Positions 49,124 through 57,632 are shown, counted from the first letter of the stretch. The stretch is 64,000 nt of DNA from Sphingopyxis lindanitolerans (GCF_002993885.1 NZ_CM009578.1:1-64000), one strand, 5' to 3'. Numbers and translations: made by a program. The notes: generated by a model not told the origin, from the sequence alone.

Positions 49124-49391
49124 GCTTCGTTCCTTTCGGGGGTGTGAATTGCTTCCCAGCATCGATCGCCATGGCGATTGCGTCATCAGGTTCGCCGGGC
49201 GTTGCCGAGAACCAGCCGAGAATTTCGAGCCCCAAGGAGCGCTTGCCTTCACTGAAAAGGCGTGCCTGCTCTTCGCGAGTAAAGCGGGTGATACCGCTCG
49301 TTCTATAAATCTCAAAAATCACGCGCTGGAATGGGGGTTGCTGGATGAGCCAGTCGACATCCGCAACAGGAATGGGGCCGCGCGCAGCCAT
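49107..49391 (-). CDS. Bbp19-like head protein
   Basis: A 94-residue protein. The block FQRVIFEIYRTSGITRFTRE followed by SEGKRSLGLEILGWFS matches the pattern of the small Bbp19-type protein found between portal and scaffold genes in BPP-1-like phages. Start and portal stop overlap (TGATG). Confidence 0.65.
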   Translation of the reverse strand: MAARGPIPVADVDWLIQQPPFQRVIFEIYRTSGITRFTREEQARLFSEGKRSLGLEILGWFSATPGEPDDAIAMAIDAGKQFTPPKGTKHDDRD

Positions 49392-51088
49392 CAGAACTGC
49401 GCCGTATCGTTGGACATCTCGGCGATGTTCAAGGCCGCCGTAGTCGCATCCTTGGCAGGCTGCGCCATCGCCGCCATCTGCGCCATCTGCTCTTGCTGAG
49501 CCCGCGCGTCGCGCATCTGCTTGACGGCAGCAGCATCGCGGACCGCTTTCGCCGGCAGGTTAGCGCGCTCGGCGTAATCGTCGATGATCGCGTCGGGGTC
49601 GATCTTGTCGAGAACCTGCGGGCCAAAGATCGAGCCGAGCGAACCGACAAAGCCAACGACACGTTCCGTCGTGGAGAGCCCGAGCATTTTCTGTGCCATC
49701 GCCAACACCGAAACGAACTCGACCTTCAATTCGCGGCCCTGCAATTCTTCCGGCGCCGGCCGAATGAGATTACCGCGGCGAGCAATGCCAATCATGCGCT
49801 GGACGGCAATGGGCAGCATGTCGTCGTTGACCATCTCGACGACAGGACCAATCTGCGACATCTTCTCCTGATCGCGCCGCAGCAGTTCCTCGACGTTGCG
49901 CGGCTGAACGCCGGGCATGTTCGTGATGGCCATGAACAGGTCGGCGAAGGCCAACCGGTCGATTGACTGCTTGATTTCAGCCATATCTTCGCGAACCGCC
50001 TGTATCGCTCCGGACTGGACTTCATAGATCGGCTTGACCGCCTGCACCTGGGTCATGTCCGCCACATAAGTGTGGGCACCGGGACGCATATCGAGGTCGC
50101 GGGCAGGCCCGACTGTTGGCGGCTTCCGGAGAAGATCGGTCAGTTCGCGCTTGCTCTTCGCCTGCATGGCAAGCTCGCGCATGTCGGCAAGGCAGTCGTG
50201 CCCGACGCCGCGACCATAGTTCGACGGATCACCGTCGCGAGTGATCCATCGCGGCGCCCAGAAAGGCTGCTCGTTATAGCGCTTGCCTTCGAGCAACACA
50301 TCTTTGCGCTGATCGTTGCAGTCCCATATCACCGAATCCCAGGCGTCGTTCGCGCCGGGCTCGATGAGCTGCTTGCAAGGGACGATTTGGCCGTAATTCG
50401 ACCGGTCCCACGCATTCTTGACGTTCGTCGATACGGTTGACCAGTCATAGGCGCCACCCGGCCTGCCGACGAACTTCTTGACGACCTGGTCCACCGTCAT
50501 CGGACAATTGCGCATCAGCGTATCGACGCTGAAGGCGTCGTTCAGACCAAGCCAGTAATCGCCGACGCCGACACCGATGCACGGGGCAATCTGAAGCGGA
50601 TGTTCGGTCATGATTCCGCAGGCAGGACCGAAGCGGGCCATCGAGCCATAATTCTGGCGCGCGACCTGGTAGAAGTTCGAGGCGTCGAACAGCGCGTAGA
50701 TAAGCGTCTGGAAATCGTCGAGCCACTCGCGTGCCGCCTGATATTGGTTGAGGTCGGGATCGGCGAATTTGAACTCGATCCACGGGCGATTGGGCGACGA
50801 CAGCCCTGAATACATGCCGCCCTCGACGGTGCGGAACGCGAGTATGGGGTGGCTGTCGAGAAGCTGGCGCGTCTTCGGGCGCTCTTTTCCGGAACTGTTG
50901 ACAGCCAAGCTGGCGACGGAGCCATAGCCCGAGAAGTCGGCGATCGAATACCAATCATTCTCGCAGTCGGTGCGCTGCGCTTTCAACGCGCTAGCGACCT
51001 TCTCGACATGCTCGCGGCGTGTCTTCTCGCCTTTCGGCGCGCCCTGGGGCGGTTGACGAAGGGACAATGTCTCACTCATCGGGGACAT
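49391..51088 (-). CDS. portal (head-tail connector) protein
   Basis: A 565-residue protein of the podovirus portal type. LDSHPILAFRTVEGGMYSGL, SPNRPWIEFKFADPDLNQYQ, NYGSMARFGPACGIMTEHPL and VAFADLFMAI-like blocks are typical of head-to-tail connectors. A helical C-terminus (AAVKQMRDARAQQEQMAQMA) is the usual portal barrel/crown. Follows terminase and small coupled genes. Confidence 0.87.
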   Translation of the reverse strand: MSPMSETLSLRQPPQGAPKGEKTRREHVEKVASALKAQRTDCENDWYSIADFSGYGSVASLAVNSSGKERPKTRQLLDSHPILAFRTVEGGMYSGLSSPNRPWIEFKFADPDLNQYQAAREWLDDFQTLIYALFDASNFYQVARQNYGSMARFGPACGIMTEHPLQIAPCIGVGVGDYWLGLNDAFSVDTLMRNCPMTVDQVVKKFVGRPGGAYDWSTVSTNVKNAWDRSNYGQIVPCKQLIEPGANDAWDSVIWDCNDQRKDVLLEGKRYNEQPFWAPRWITRDGDPSNYGRGVGHDCLADMRELAMQAKSKRELTDLLRKPPTVGPARDLDMRPGAHTYVADMTQVQAVKPIYEVQSGAIQAVREDMAEIKQSIDRLAFADLFMAITNMPGVQPRNVEELLRRDQEKMSQIGPVVEMVNDDMLPIAVQRMIGIARRGNLIRPAPEELQGRELKVEFVSVLAMAQKMLGLSTTERVVGFVGSLGSIFGPQVLDKIDPDAIIDDYAERANLPAKAVRDAAAVKQMRDARAQQEQMAQMAAMAQPAKDATTAALNIAEMSNDTAQF

Positions 51089-51212
51089 GCTCTTTCCCGC
51101 AGCGCGCGCACTTCACCTTGCTGTCCTCTGGTTCGGGACTTTGCTGGCGCTGGCCGCACTCGCACTCGAAGCGAAGATGCGGGATGCCACGAATGTCGAT
51201 GCGTTCAGCCAC
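51072..51212 (-). CDS. 46-residue zinc-ribbon protein before the portal gene
   Basis: GTG 51212 encodes MAERIDIRGIPHLRFECECG and 26 further residues with CEC and CARC pairs, a zinc ribbon. The start overlaps the upstream small gene by 8 bp and the stop overlaps the portal start, which supports the GTG. Function unknown. Confidence 0.55.
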   Translation of the reverse strand: MAERIDIRGIPHLRFECECGQRQQSPEPEDSKVKCARCGKEHVPDE

Positions 51213-51393
51213 CGAGGGTCGAAGTCGTCATCGGCGTGCTGAGAGAAGGCCCTGCCGCTGACATCAGCGCGGCATACCCGCGACGTCGGCGCATCGGATC
51301 GTCATCGACGCCCGCGACTTTGCTTTCCGGGGCCTTCATTGCCTGGCGCTGCGCGGGCGGCGGCGGAACGTCGGGGGCTTTCGGCATACACAT
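51205..51393 (-). CDS. small phage protein upstream of portal
   Basis: A 62-residue protein (MCMPKAPDVPPPPAQRQAMK) with a basic centre (DDPMRRRRGYAALMSAAGPS). Small Pro-rich MCMPKAP-type proteins precede portal genes in related podoviruses. Unknown function. Confidence 0.6.
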   Translation of the reverse strand: MCMPKAPDVPPPPAQRQAMKAPESKVAGVDDDPMRRRRGYAALMSAAGPSLSTPMTTSTLGG

Positions 51394-51434
51394 CGGGAGC
51401 GATCACCTTTCGCAGGCGACGCTATTTCAGCGTG

Positions 51435-51449
51435 TATCGGCGCTCAAAA
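51435..51449 (-). promoter_or_regulatory. conserved late-region motif, copy 3
   Basis: Minus strand TTTTGAGCGCCGATA starting right after the terminase stop (TGA-TTTTGAGC). TTGAGC, a 17-base spacer, then TAGCGT; the TAGCGTCGCC block matches copy 2. About 40 bp further is the start of the portal group. Confidence 0.6.
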
Positions 51450-52973
51450 TCAGAGGTCGGCATAAGGGTCGTAAGCACGGCGAGGCAGCGGCGATTGGTC
51501 CCGATCAATCCGGCGCTCCACCGGCGCAGCGAATGTCAGCGCTAGGGCATCGCCACGGTCAGGCGAGGCAAGACCGCGCTTTTTCATATCCTGCTTGCGC
51601 TCAAGTTGCAGCGCGACCTGGTCGGGACCATAACCATACTCGACGCCCGTCAGGTCCGCTTTCAATTCGTCGTCATCGGGAATCGTGCCGCCGTTGAGCC
51701 ACTCTCTCATCGACGCCCACATCAACGCACGCTTGTTCGCAGTTTCGATTTCCAAATTCTCGCCGACCATGACCCGCCCGCCGCGATCGCCGAAATTGAT
51801 GCCAAAGACGCCGGGGACATTGAGTTGGTTGAGCCGGTCAATCAGGCCAGGCCCCATCGCGCCGCGATCGACGAAAATTGCATCGGCGCCATATTTCTTC
51901 GCGTGTATCGCGATGTCCCCGGCGACGCGCATCAGGTCGCGCTGGATGTCGTTGCCGTGCCATGCGAGCCAAGGGATCGAGCGAGCGTCGCGGCCCTGTC
52001 TGGCAGACAAGATGGTCTTGTCATCGCCATAGCGCGCGACGTCGACGCCGAAGATGACCGGCGATGTCGGGGTGTTCATATCTCCGCGAGAGATGGCGGC
52101 ATCGACTATATCGCTGGCGATGAACTGCATCGAACCGGCGCGGGGAAACTGCCCCTTGACGCGGACGCGAACAAAATCACTGTCGTCGCCATAGGCTTCG
52201 ACCCACTCTTGCAGCCGGTCCTTGTTCGTCCGCTTGACGGTGCGACTGTCAATCTGCCGGTGGCGCCAGAGGTGGCGAAACTTCCCTTCGACCGATTCCT
52301 TGAAGCGCCCGGTGTTGCGGGTAGGGTTGCCGTAGATCGCCCAGAGCATCTCCGTATCGGCGTCGGTGAGCGCGCCTTCCGACACTTCGAAGATCGGATC
52401 AATGATCGAGGATGCCTCGTCCATGATCAGGATGGTGCGCTTGCCAGCATTGTGCAGGCCCGCAAAGGCTTCGGTGTTGCGCTCGCTCCACGGGATGGCG
52501 TCGATACGCCAGTTGCGCTCGTGACCGCGCTGGGTCGAAAAGAAGCTGGTCGCCTCTAGCCGGAACATCTCCCGCAGCATCGGGAAGCGAAGCATCGAAT
52601 ACCATTTGCCCAGCTCGGGCCATGTCTTCGTGCGTAGCTGGGTGTCGGTGTTCGCCGTGACGACGCCGCGCGTGTCCTCGTGCGTCATCAGCGCCCAATG
52701 GCAGATGAATGCAACCTCGGTCGATTTGCCGATGCCATGCCCGCTCGCCGTGGCCTCGCGGATCAGCCGGAACGGATCGTCGTGGAGCCGCGCGCCAATC
52801 TCCTCAAGCTGCTCGCGCTGCCATTCGTCCGGGCCTTCCTCGTTCTCGAGCGGCCCTCCCTTTATGCCCCACGGCCATGCCCAGAGAACGAAGCCGAGCG
52901 GATCATGAGTGAAACTGCCCAGGTCGCGGAGTATCTCGCGGCGGAACTCGGCAGGCGTGATCATGTCAGCCAT
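51450..52973 (-). CDS. terL: terminase large subunit
   Basis: A 507-residue packaging motor. Walker A SGHGIGKST (77-85), Walker B ILIMDEAS (181-188), and nuclease-domain acids in GVDVARYGDD (Asp311), FVDRGAMG and SPDRGDALAL. It cuts and pumps phage DNA into the prohead. ATG overlaps the stop of the small subunit (TGATG). Confidence 0.95.
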   Translation of the reverse strand: MADMITPAEFRREILRDLGSFTHDPLGFVLWAWPWGIKGGPLENEEGPDEWQREQLEEIGARLHDDPFRLIREATASGHGIGKSTEVAFICHWALMTHEDTRGVVTANTDTQLRTKTWPELGKWYSMLRFPMLREMFRLEATSFFSTQRGHERNWRIDAIPWSERNTEAFAGLHNAGKRTILIMDEASSIIDPIFEVSEGALTDADTEMLWAIYGNPTRNTGRFKESVEGKFRHLWRHRQIDSRTVKRTNKDRLQEWVEAYGDDSDFVRVRVKGQFPRAGSMQFIASDIVDAAISRGDMNTPTSPVIFGVDVARYGDDKTILSARQGRDARSIPWLAWHGNDIQRDLMRVAGDIAIHAKKYGADAIFVDRGAMGPGLIDRLNQLNVPGVFGINFGDRGGRVMVGENLEIETANKRALMWASMREWLNGGTIPDDDELKADLTGVEYGYGPDQVALQLERKQDMKKRGLASPDRGDALALTFAAPVERRIDRDQSPLPRRAYDPYADL

Positions 52974-53503
52974 CAGCGACCGGCGGCCTTTCTTGCCTCG
53001 GCGAGCAGTTTGGCCGCGTCGTCGGTCACATCGACCTCGACACGGTCCTTGAAGGCCTGAACATCAACATGCTTGCCGAGAAGTTCTATGCGCTTGATGC
53101 GATCCGACAGCTTGACCTTGTCGACCACCCCGTCCCCGTCGCCGTCGCGGCCCTTCTCGCGGACAGTTTCGACGCCGGCGACCAGACCCTGCCGCCAGAT
53201 GAGCGGCCATTGCTTCACCGGCAGCAGGTTCCCGTTGTCATCGTATAGATCGGCAAGATCAGCTTCGGCTTCGGCCTGGAGGCGCTTCGCCACCCAATCG
53301 GCGTCGATCTTCGTCCGCTTTAAGCGCGCCTCCATCGCTTCCGCAATGGCAAGCGCGATCTTAGGATTTCTAAGGAGTTTGCTGCCCTCGACCGCGCAGA
53401 CGGCATCGCTGCCCCGATACCCGGCTGCGCGGTAAGCCCGCGTCGCGTTCATGTCGACGAGATACTCGTCGCGGAATCGCTGCTGCTTTGGGGTCAGAGC
53501 CAT
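52973..53503 (-). CDS. terminase small subunit
   Basis: A 176-residue protein. The N-terminal helix-turn-helix LTPKQQRFRDEYLVDMNATR, AYRAAGYRGSDAVCAVEGSK, LLRNPKIALAI is the standard small-terminase DNA-binding domain; a helical C-terminal part oligomerises. Coupled to the large subunit. Confidence 0.9.
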   Translation of the reverse strand: MALTPKQQRFRDEYLVDMNATRAYRAAGYRGSDAVCAVEGSKLLRNPKIALAIAEAMEARLKRTKIDADWVAKRLQAEAEADLADLYDDNGNLLPVKQWPLIWRQGLVAGVETVREKGRDGDGDGVVDKVKLSDRIKRIELLGKHVDVQAFKDRVEVDVTDDAAKLLAEARKAAGR

Positions 53504-53745
53504 CGGGGGCCTTCCGCCGCCACAACGGCCGCCGCGAACTCGCGATCAGCGTAGCTGACGGGGTCAACGACAAGATCGAGCACGTCGGTTCTGATGTCAC
53601 ACGACGCGCGCACGGGACCGCTGTGGACTGAGCAGACACGGCCGGTGCGGAAATAGCCGCCGATCTTCTCCTGCCAGCCGTCCGCTACCAGCGCGTCGTG
53701 ATAGGCCGGCACGGGGCTCATTCTTAAGGCGTCAGTCATGCTCAT
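53494..53745 (-). CDS. hypothetical phage protein
   Basis: An 83-residue protein (MSMTDALRMSPVPAYHDALV) between the upstream DNA-binding gene (ATGA overlap) and the small terminase (10-bp overlap). Mixed alpha/beta. Not recognised. Confidence 0.55.
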   Translation of the reverse strand: MSMTDALRMSPVPAYHDALVADGWQEKIGGYFRTGRVCSVHSGPVRASCDIRTDVLDLVVDPVSYADREFAAAVVAAEGPRWL

Positions 53746-54161
53746 ATCCTTTCATTCAGGGGGGCGGCGCTCAAAATCAGGGGATGGTGCTCGCATCCCA
53801 GAACACGGCGGGCGCCGCATTTGACGCATAGGCTGCTATCGACAAGGGCGGCGGGATAGTCCCGGCTCTGCTTTGCGCGCTGGCGATCGAGGGCTTGCCG
53901 TGCCGCCTGGCGGACGCGAGCCTTATGCTCGCCTCGTTCGATGCCGTGAGGATAGGCGGCCATTGCGGCCCGCAGCTTATCGGCTGTGTCGATCGTCAGG
54001 CGTCGTTGGCGAGTTCGAACGGCGGAGCGCGTCGAGGGCGCAACGCCTGCGGCGGTGACCAGCCGGTTATAATTCGTCCCGGTGCGCCGGATCCACGAAT
54101 TAACCTCGTCGATGACGACACGGCTTTCGGTCTGCCCAAGAAGGTCCTGTCCGTATCTCAT
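53742..54161 (-). CDS. helix-turn-helix and zinc-ribbon phage protein
   Basis: A 139-residue protein from MRYGQDLLGQTESRVVIDEV. An HTH-like part (NSWIRRTGTNYNRLVTAAGV, APSTRSAVRTRQRRLTIDTA) is followed by a basic helix and a zinc-binding end (CVKCGARRVLGCEHH). Likely DNA-binding. Its last codons contain motif copy 4. Confidence 0.62.
   Translation of the reverse strand: MRYGQDLLGQTESRVVIDEVNSWIRRTGTNYNRLVTAAGVAPSTRSAVRTRQRRLTIDTADKLRAAMAAYPHGIERGEHKARVRQAARQALDRQRAKQSRDYPAALVDSSLCVKCGARRVLGCEHHPLILSAAPLNERI
53762..53776 (-). promoter_or_regulatory. conserved late-region motif, copy 4 (diverged)
   Basis: Minus strand TTTTGAGCGCCGCCC: the first 12 bases are identical to the other copies, preceded by TGA as in copy 3, but the GATA end is lost. 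It lies inside the 3' end of the HTH gene, about 25 bp before the next start codon. Perhaps degenerate because it is also coding. Confidence 0.4.
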
Positions 54162-54184
54162 TGGTCGGTGGCGGTCATATCGGA

Positions 54185-54481
54185 TCAATCCGCATAGGGC
54201 TGGCGGACATCGCGTGGCGGGATGAGCGCCTTCGCAACCTGCTTGGCCATTGGCCCGGGAACGAGGCGCGCACCGTCGCGGCGATCGACGAAATGCTGCC
54301 ACTTCGGCGGCATGTCCGGGTCTGTCTCAAGGTTGCGGCGGTTGACGAAATACTGCCAGTTGTTCGCCTTGACGAAGCCTTTTTCGTTGATCCGAATGCA
54401 ATAGGCTTCCAGCCCTTGCGGATCGAACACATCGCCGCTTCCGCCATCCTTTACACCGCGCAAATCAAGCGGGTTAGTCAC
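54185..54481 (-). CDS. hypothetical phage protein
   Basis: A 98-residue protein (MTNPLDLRGVKDGGSGDVFD), soluble, with NWQYFVNRRNLETDPDMPPK then WQHFVDRRDG: an internal near-repeat W-Q-x-F-V-x-R-R at about residues 42 and 61. Not recognised. Overlaps the upstream gene by 8 bp. Confidence 0.55.
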   Translation of the reverse strand: MTNPLDLRGVKDGGSGDVFDPQGLEAYCIRINEKGFVKANNWQYFVNRRNLETDPDMPPKWQHFVDRRDGARLVPGPMAKQVAKALIPPRDVRQPYAD

Positions 54482-55259
54482 CGTAGTTCCCCTCGATAAT
54501 CTTCTGGAAATTGGCCTTTTTCATGGCCCAATCGAACGTGCAGAAGTGCTTCCCGGTGTCGCCGCGCAGGAACGGGGAGCCGCGAATGTTGCCGAACACG
54601 GTCACGAAATCGTCGATCGAATATTGGGCGATCCGGGCTTTCAGCAGTTGCCGACGCTCTGGCGTGATGTCCCGAACCTTGGGTTTGCCCATCCCTGGAG
54701 CGATCTCATTCCATTTTTCCACGACATGCTCAGGCCGCAGCGAGGGTTCATCGCCAGATGGACGAGAAGCTTTAGCTTCTATCTCTTCTCCATCCTCCTC
54801 TCCCTCCTCCATCTGCGGATCAATTTCTCCCAAAAGGGGAAATGCTCCGACTTTAGCGCCGTTCATTTCTCCTTTTGGAGATTTCGCTTCCGCCTTAGGG
54901 GGAATTTTCTTTTCCGAATGTCCTGTAAATTCAAGAGCTTCATCCGTCGCAGGGTGAATATCGTTCGGATTCTTCGGTCTCTGGAATTTCGCGAAGTTGC
55001 CGATGGCGCCGAAGCGTTTTCCATCGATTTCATAGGACATGATCTTGCCCGCGCCCGCGAGTTCGTCGAGCAGCGGGGCTACTTCGATGCTGTCGGCGGG
55101 GAAGATACGCATCTTCAACGTGAGCGGTTTCCACTCGAAGATGCCTTTATCGTCAGCCTCTACCCCTAAACCGAGAAATAGCATCCGCGCAGCCATGCTG
55201 ACGCTGACAATATCCTCGTCGGTGAAAAATCCGGGGTGGATGGAGCGAATGCGGCTCAC
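54474..55259 (-). CDS. phage replication-type protein
   Basis: A 261-residue protein from GTG 55259, which starts it as MSRIRSIHPGFFTDEDIVSV like its phage relatives, and overlaps the previous stop (GTGA). The N-terminal 100 residues (MAARMLFLGLGVEADDKGIF, KPLTLKMRIFPADSIEVAPL) resemble winged-helix replisome-organiser proteins. A linker rich in Lys/Glu joins a C-terminal helical part (RQLLKARIAQYSIDDFVTVF) like DnaT/DnaD-type loaders. Probable role in starting phage replication; no helicase gene was seen in the window. Confidence 0.65.
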   Translation of the reverse strand: MSRIRSIHPGFFTDEDIVSVSMAARMLFLGLGVEADDKGIFEWKPLTLKMRIFPADSIEVAPLLDELAGAGKIMSYEIDGKRFGAIGNFAKFQRPKNPNDIHPATDEALEFTGHSEKKIPPKAEAKSPKGEMNGAKVGAFPLLGEIDPQMEEGEEDGEEIEAKASRPSGDEPSLRPEHVVEKWNEIAPGMGKPKVRDITPERRQLLKARIAQYSIDDFVTVFGNIRGSPFLRGDTGKHFCTFDWAMKKANFQKIIEGNYGD

Positions 55260-55792
55260 GCGGCCAATTCCTTCCACGCATCCGCCCGCCAGCCCTTGCG
55301 CTCAGCCTTGGCGAACAACTCGCCCTCGGTCAGAACGGCATGGCCGTATCGCCAGCACTGGCCCTTGGGGTTCGGGGTGCCGTCCGCATCGCAACGAAAG
55401 ATGGCGACCCGGTCATGGCAGCGCACATATTCGGCGGCGAGGTCGGCATAGCCTTTCGCGCGCTGGCCCTCGAACTTGGCGCGTCGGTCGGGCTGAAACT
55501 GTGTCGATGCCTTCCTCATGCCCATCGCGACCGCACGCGACCTGATGGCGCAAGCGGAGCGCCCGATCAGCGCCGCAAGCTGGTCATAGGTCAACGTGTT
55601 GAAGTTGGCCCTGAGCTGTTGGTCCTCAATGTCGGTCCATGGCGCAAGAGCGCCGGGCGTGCCCTTATAACCGACCTCTTGGCGCCATTTGCCGAGCGTT
55701 CCGCGCGACACGCCGTAAATCTCTGTCGCCTGTCGAAGCGGGATCGCCGGGTCATAATCGGATGGAATGGACATGGCGTATGGTCTGGCCAT
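55256..55792 (-). CDS. helix-turn-helix phage protein
   Basis: A 178-residue protein from MARPYAMSIPSDYDPAIPLR. Two HTH-like segments are seen: QATEIYGVSRGTLGKWRQEV and WTDIEDQQLRANFNTLTYDQ with LAALIGRSACAIRSRAVAMG, the latter like the Myb/GcrA-type domains of phages. The C-terminus has Cys/His pairs (CHDRVAIFRCDADG). Likely regulatory or DNA-binding. Confidence 0.62.
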   Translation of the reverse strand: MARPYAMSIPSDYDPAIPLRQATEIYGVSRGTLGKWRQEVGYKGTPGALAPWTDIEDQQLRANFNTLTYDQLAALIGRSACAIRSRAVAMGMRKASTQFQPDRRAKFEGQRAKGYADLAAEYVRCHDRVAIFRCDADGTPNPKGQCWRYGHAVLTEGELFAKAERKGWRADAWKELAA

Positions 55793-55974
55793 CAGTTGGG
55801 CCTCCCCAGGACGATTTCGCGGACCTCGCCGATGGACAAGCCATTGCGCCGCCTTGCCTTGGCCGCGATCGAAACCATCGGTTCGCCAGTCTTCCACAAG
55901 TCGATCATCTCGCGATCGGTCATCGGATCCTCCGTGCAGCGCGGGTGTATCTGTTCGGGGTGCGTCGTCGGCAT
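55792..55974 (-). CDS. small HTH-like phage protein
   Basis: A 60-residue protein from MPTTHPEQIHPRCTEDPMTD. The segment MIDLWKTGEPMVSIAAKARR is like a short helix-turn-helix. Start and stop each overlap neighbours (TGATG), so coupling is certain even though function is unknown. Confidence 0.55.
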   Translation of the reverse strand: MPTTHPEQIHPRCTEDPMTDREMIDLWKTGEPMVSIAAKARRRNGLSIGEVREIVLGRPN

Positions 55975-56141
55975 CACCGCGCTCCCCTCATCCATTTCAG
56001 AACCTGTTCAGGGGTCGCGCCCACCGTCGGCGCGACCGCCGCGGCAATGCGCTGATCCGTCATCGGGTGATCGGACGCGCGGGCCTTGGCGACGTGCTTC
56101 AGAGCAAGTTCGCGTTGGAATTTCAGGGCGTCGGGTTTCAT
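55974..56141 (-). CDS. small phage protein
   Basis: A 55-residue protein from MKPDALKFQRELALKHVAKA. A helical HTH-like end (RIAAAVAPTVGATPEQVLKW). ATG overlaps the RuvC-like gene stop (ATGA). Unknown. Confidence 0.52.
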   Translation of the reverse strand: MKPDALKFQRELALKHVAKARASDHPMTDQRIAAAVAPTVGATPEQVLKWMRGAR

Positions 56142-56689
56142 GCCATCGCCCCCAACGGAGGCCGCAGCACCTCGTTGGCGCGCCATGGCGGGACAATGCC
56201 TTCGCGCTCGCAGGCGTAATCCATGATTCCGAAAGTGTCGGCTTCGTCGTCATTGGCGACAGAGATGCCGAGTTGGCGGGAACGCTCTATGGCGAGTTGC
56301 TTCAGTGTTGCGCGCTTGGTGCCGCGCTTCATCCGTCCGAGAAAGTAGCGGACCCAGACGGTATGATTGACACCGTGAAATCGGATGCCCTTCGCCTCGG
56401 CAAAGCTCTCCGCGTGCGCGTAGAGGCCATAGGCGAGTAGGATGGTATCGAATGTCGTGTGACCGGCCAATGCCTGGGGCTGGAGTGGCATTTCGCAATA
56501 GATCGCGTCAACGCCGCCGATGACCATGTTGAGGTCGTTCATGGCGCCGTGCAGCCGCCCACACGCCATGCCGACGCTGGTCAATTGAGAGCCGAGTTGC
56601 TTCGTCAGGATGACCGGGTGAGAGGATTTTCCATCCCACCCGCCCATGCCCGACGATCGCTTCGACAGGTCGAGCGTCATCAGCTTCAT
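56138..56689 (-). CDS. RuvC-like Holliday junction resolvase
   Basis: A 183-residue protein with an RNase H-like core. The acids sit at LDLSKRSSGMGGWD (Asp6), VDAIYCEMPLQPQ (Glu) and NDDEADTFGIMDYA (two Asp), the order of RuvC-type nucleases. Basic stretch GRMKRGTKRATLKQLA may contact DNA. It would resolve branched phage DNA before packaging. Confidence 0.78.
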   Translation of the reverse strand: MKLMTLDLSKRSSGMGGWDGKSSHPVILTKQLGSQLTSVGMACGRLHGAMNDLNMVIGGVDAIYCEMPLQPQALAGHTTFDTILLAYGLYAHAESFAEAKGIRFHGVNHTVWVRYFLGRMKRGTKRATLKQLAIERSRQLGISVANDDEADTFGIMDYACEREGIVPPWRANEVLRPPLGAMA

Positions 56690-56690
56690 C

Positions 56691-57068
56691 TTAATTCACG
56701 GTCGCAAGTTCGGGCCGCGATTTGTCGACCACCGGAATGACCGGCGAGGCTTCCTTGCCTTCGGCTTCGTCGACAAGATCGCGCGAGATGCCCAGCCCCG
56801 ACACGTCGAGCAGACCGCGCAGGGTGCGGAAGTAGTCGTCGCGCAGTTCGGGATCCATGCGCATCAGGGCGTGGAAATGCTTGGCCGCCTTCTTGTTGCA
56901 ATGGCAGTCGTCTTCGATGACCTTCCAGCCCGCCGCTTGATCGCCGCGCACCTTGGCTGACTTTTCAAGCAGCGGATTAAGGTCGTTGGTGATGACCTTG
57001 ATTGCGCGTTCAAAATCCGGCTTGATAATCTCCCCGCCGTTCTGGGGTCCGTCGTCTTTCGTGCCCAT
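56691..57068 (-). CDS. hypothetical phage protein
   Basis: A 125-residue soluble helical protein (NGGEIIKPDFERAIKVITND, DDCHCNKKAAKHFHALMRMD). The middle has His/Cys residues (DCHC, HFH). Not recognised. Precedes the RuvC-like gene by one base. Confidence 0.56.
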   Translation of the reverse strand: MGTKDDGPQNGGEIIKPDFERAIKVITNDLNPLLEKSAKVRGDQAAGWKVIEDDCHCNKKAAKHFHALMRMDPELRDDYFRTLRGLLDVSGLGISRDLVDEAEGKEASPVIPVVDKSRPELATVN

Positions 57069-57071
57069 GTC

Positions 57072-57632
57072 TTAGGCTCCTTTCATGGTGGTGTTGGTCA
57101 GCAGGGGTGGAATCACACCGCGCGGTTTCGCCAGCCGGCATTCCGGGTCGATGCTATCGCCCTTCGCCAGCCGCGTTGGGTAAGAGGGGCCCTCCGCGTC
57201 CTGTCGGTGCGATCGGCGCTCATGGGACCGTTCCGCTCGCTTTCCGGGCTGCTGAACCCCGGCAGGAATCTTTGAGAAAGGCGCGGAAGGGCCGCAACCC
57301 TCCCGCGCAGGGCTGGTTGGCGCAGCAAGGGCGCCTTCCAGTGGATGGGATTTGCGCGCGACGTTGCACAGGCGCAGGTCTTCAGTTCGGGCGTCGATCA
57401 CCTCCCGCTCAGCCTTGTGCGACAGTTTGCCCGCGTCGATCCGCTGCTGGCGCGTCAGGTCGACTTGCGCCTCGGCAATGATCATCCGGGCGCTGTCTCG
57501 CTCCCACCATTGGCGGAACAGGTTGGCCGACGCTCTCGCCGCGCTCAGGCGGGATCGGAAATAGAGGGCTGTCAGTCCGGCCGCAGCAAGCGAGGACGAC
57601 GCGCAAGCGAGCAGGGTCGAGGCCGTCGCCAT
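57072..57632 (-). CDS. hypothetical membrane-anchored phage protein
   Basis: A 186-residue protein from MATASTLLACASSSLAAAGL, with one N-terminal membrane helix and then a basic coiled region (LFRQWWERDSARMIIAEAQV, KLSHKAEREVIDARTEDLRL). The C-terminal 90 residues are Arg/Pro-rich and less convincing. ATG overlaps the upstream stop (TGATG). Confidence 0.48.
   Translation of the reverse strand: MATASTLLACASSSLAAAGLTALYFRSRLSAARASANLFRQWWERDSARMIIAEAQVDLTRQQRIDAGKLSHKAEREVIDARTEDLRLCNVARKSHPLEGALAAPTSPAREGCGPSAPFSKIPAGVQQPGKRAERSHERRSHRQDAEGPSYPTRLAKGDSIDPECRLAKPRGVIPPLLTNTTMKGA

Noticed and set aside
57200-57222. ATCGGCGCTCA, 11 bases like the late motif
   Set aside because: It lies inside a gene, lacks the AAAA end and the spacer pattern, so it is probably chance.
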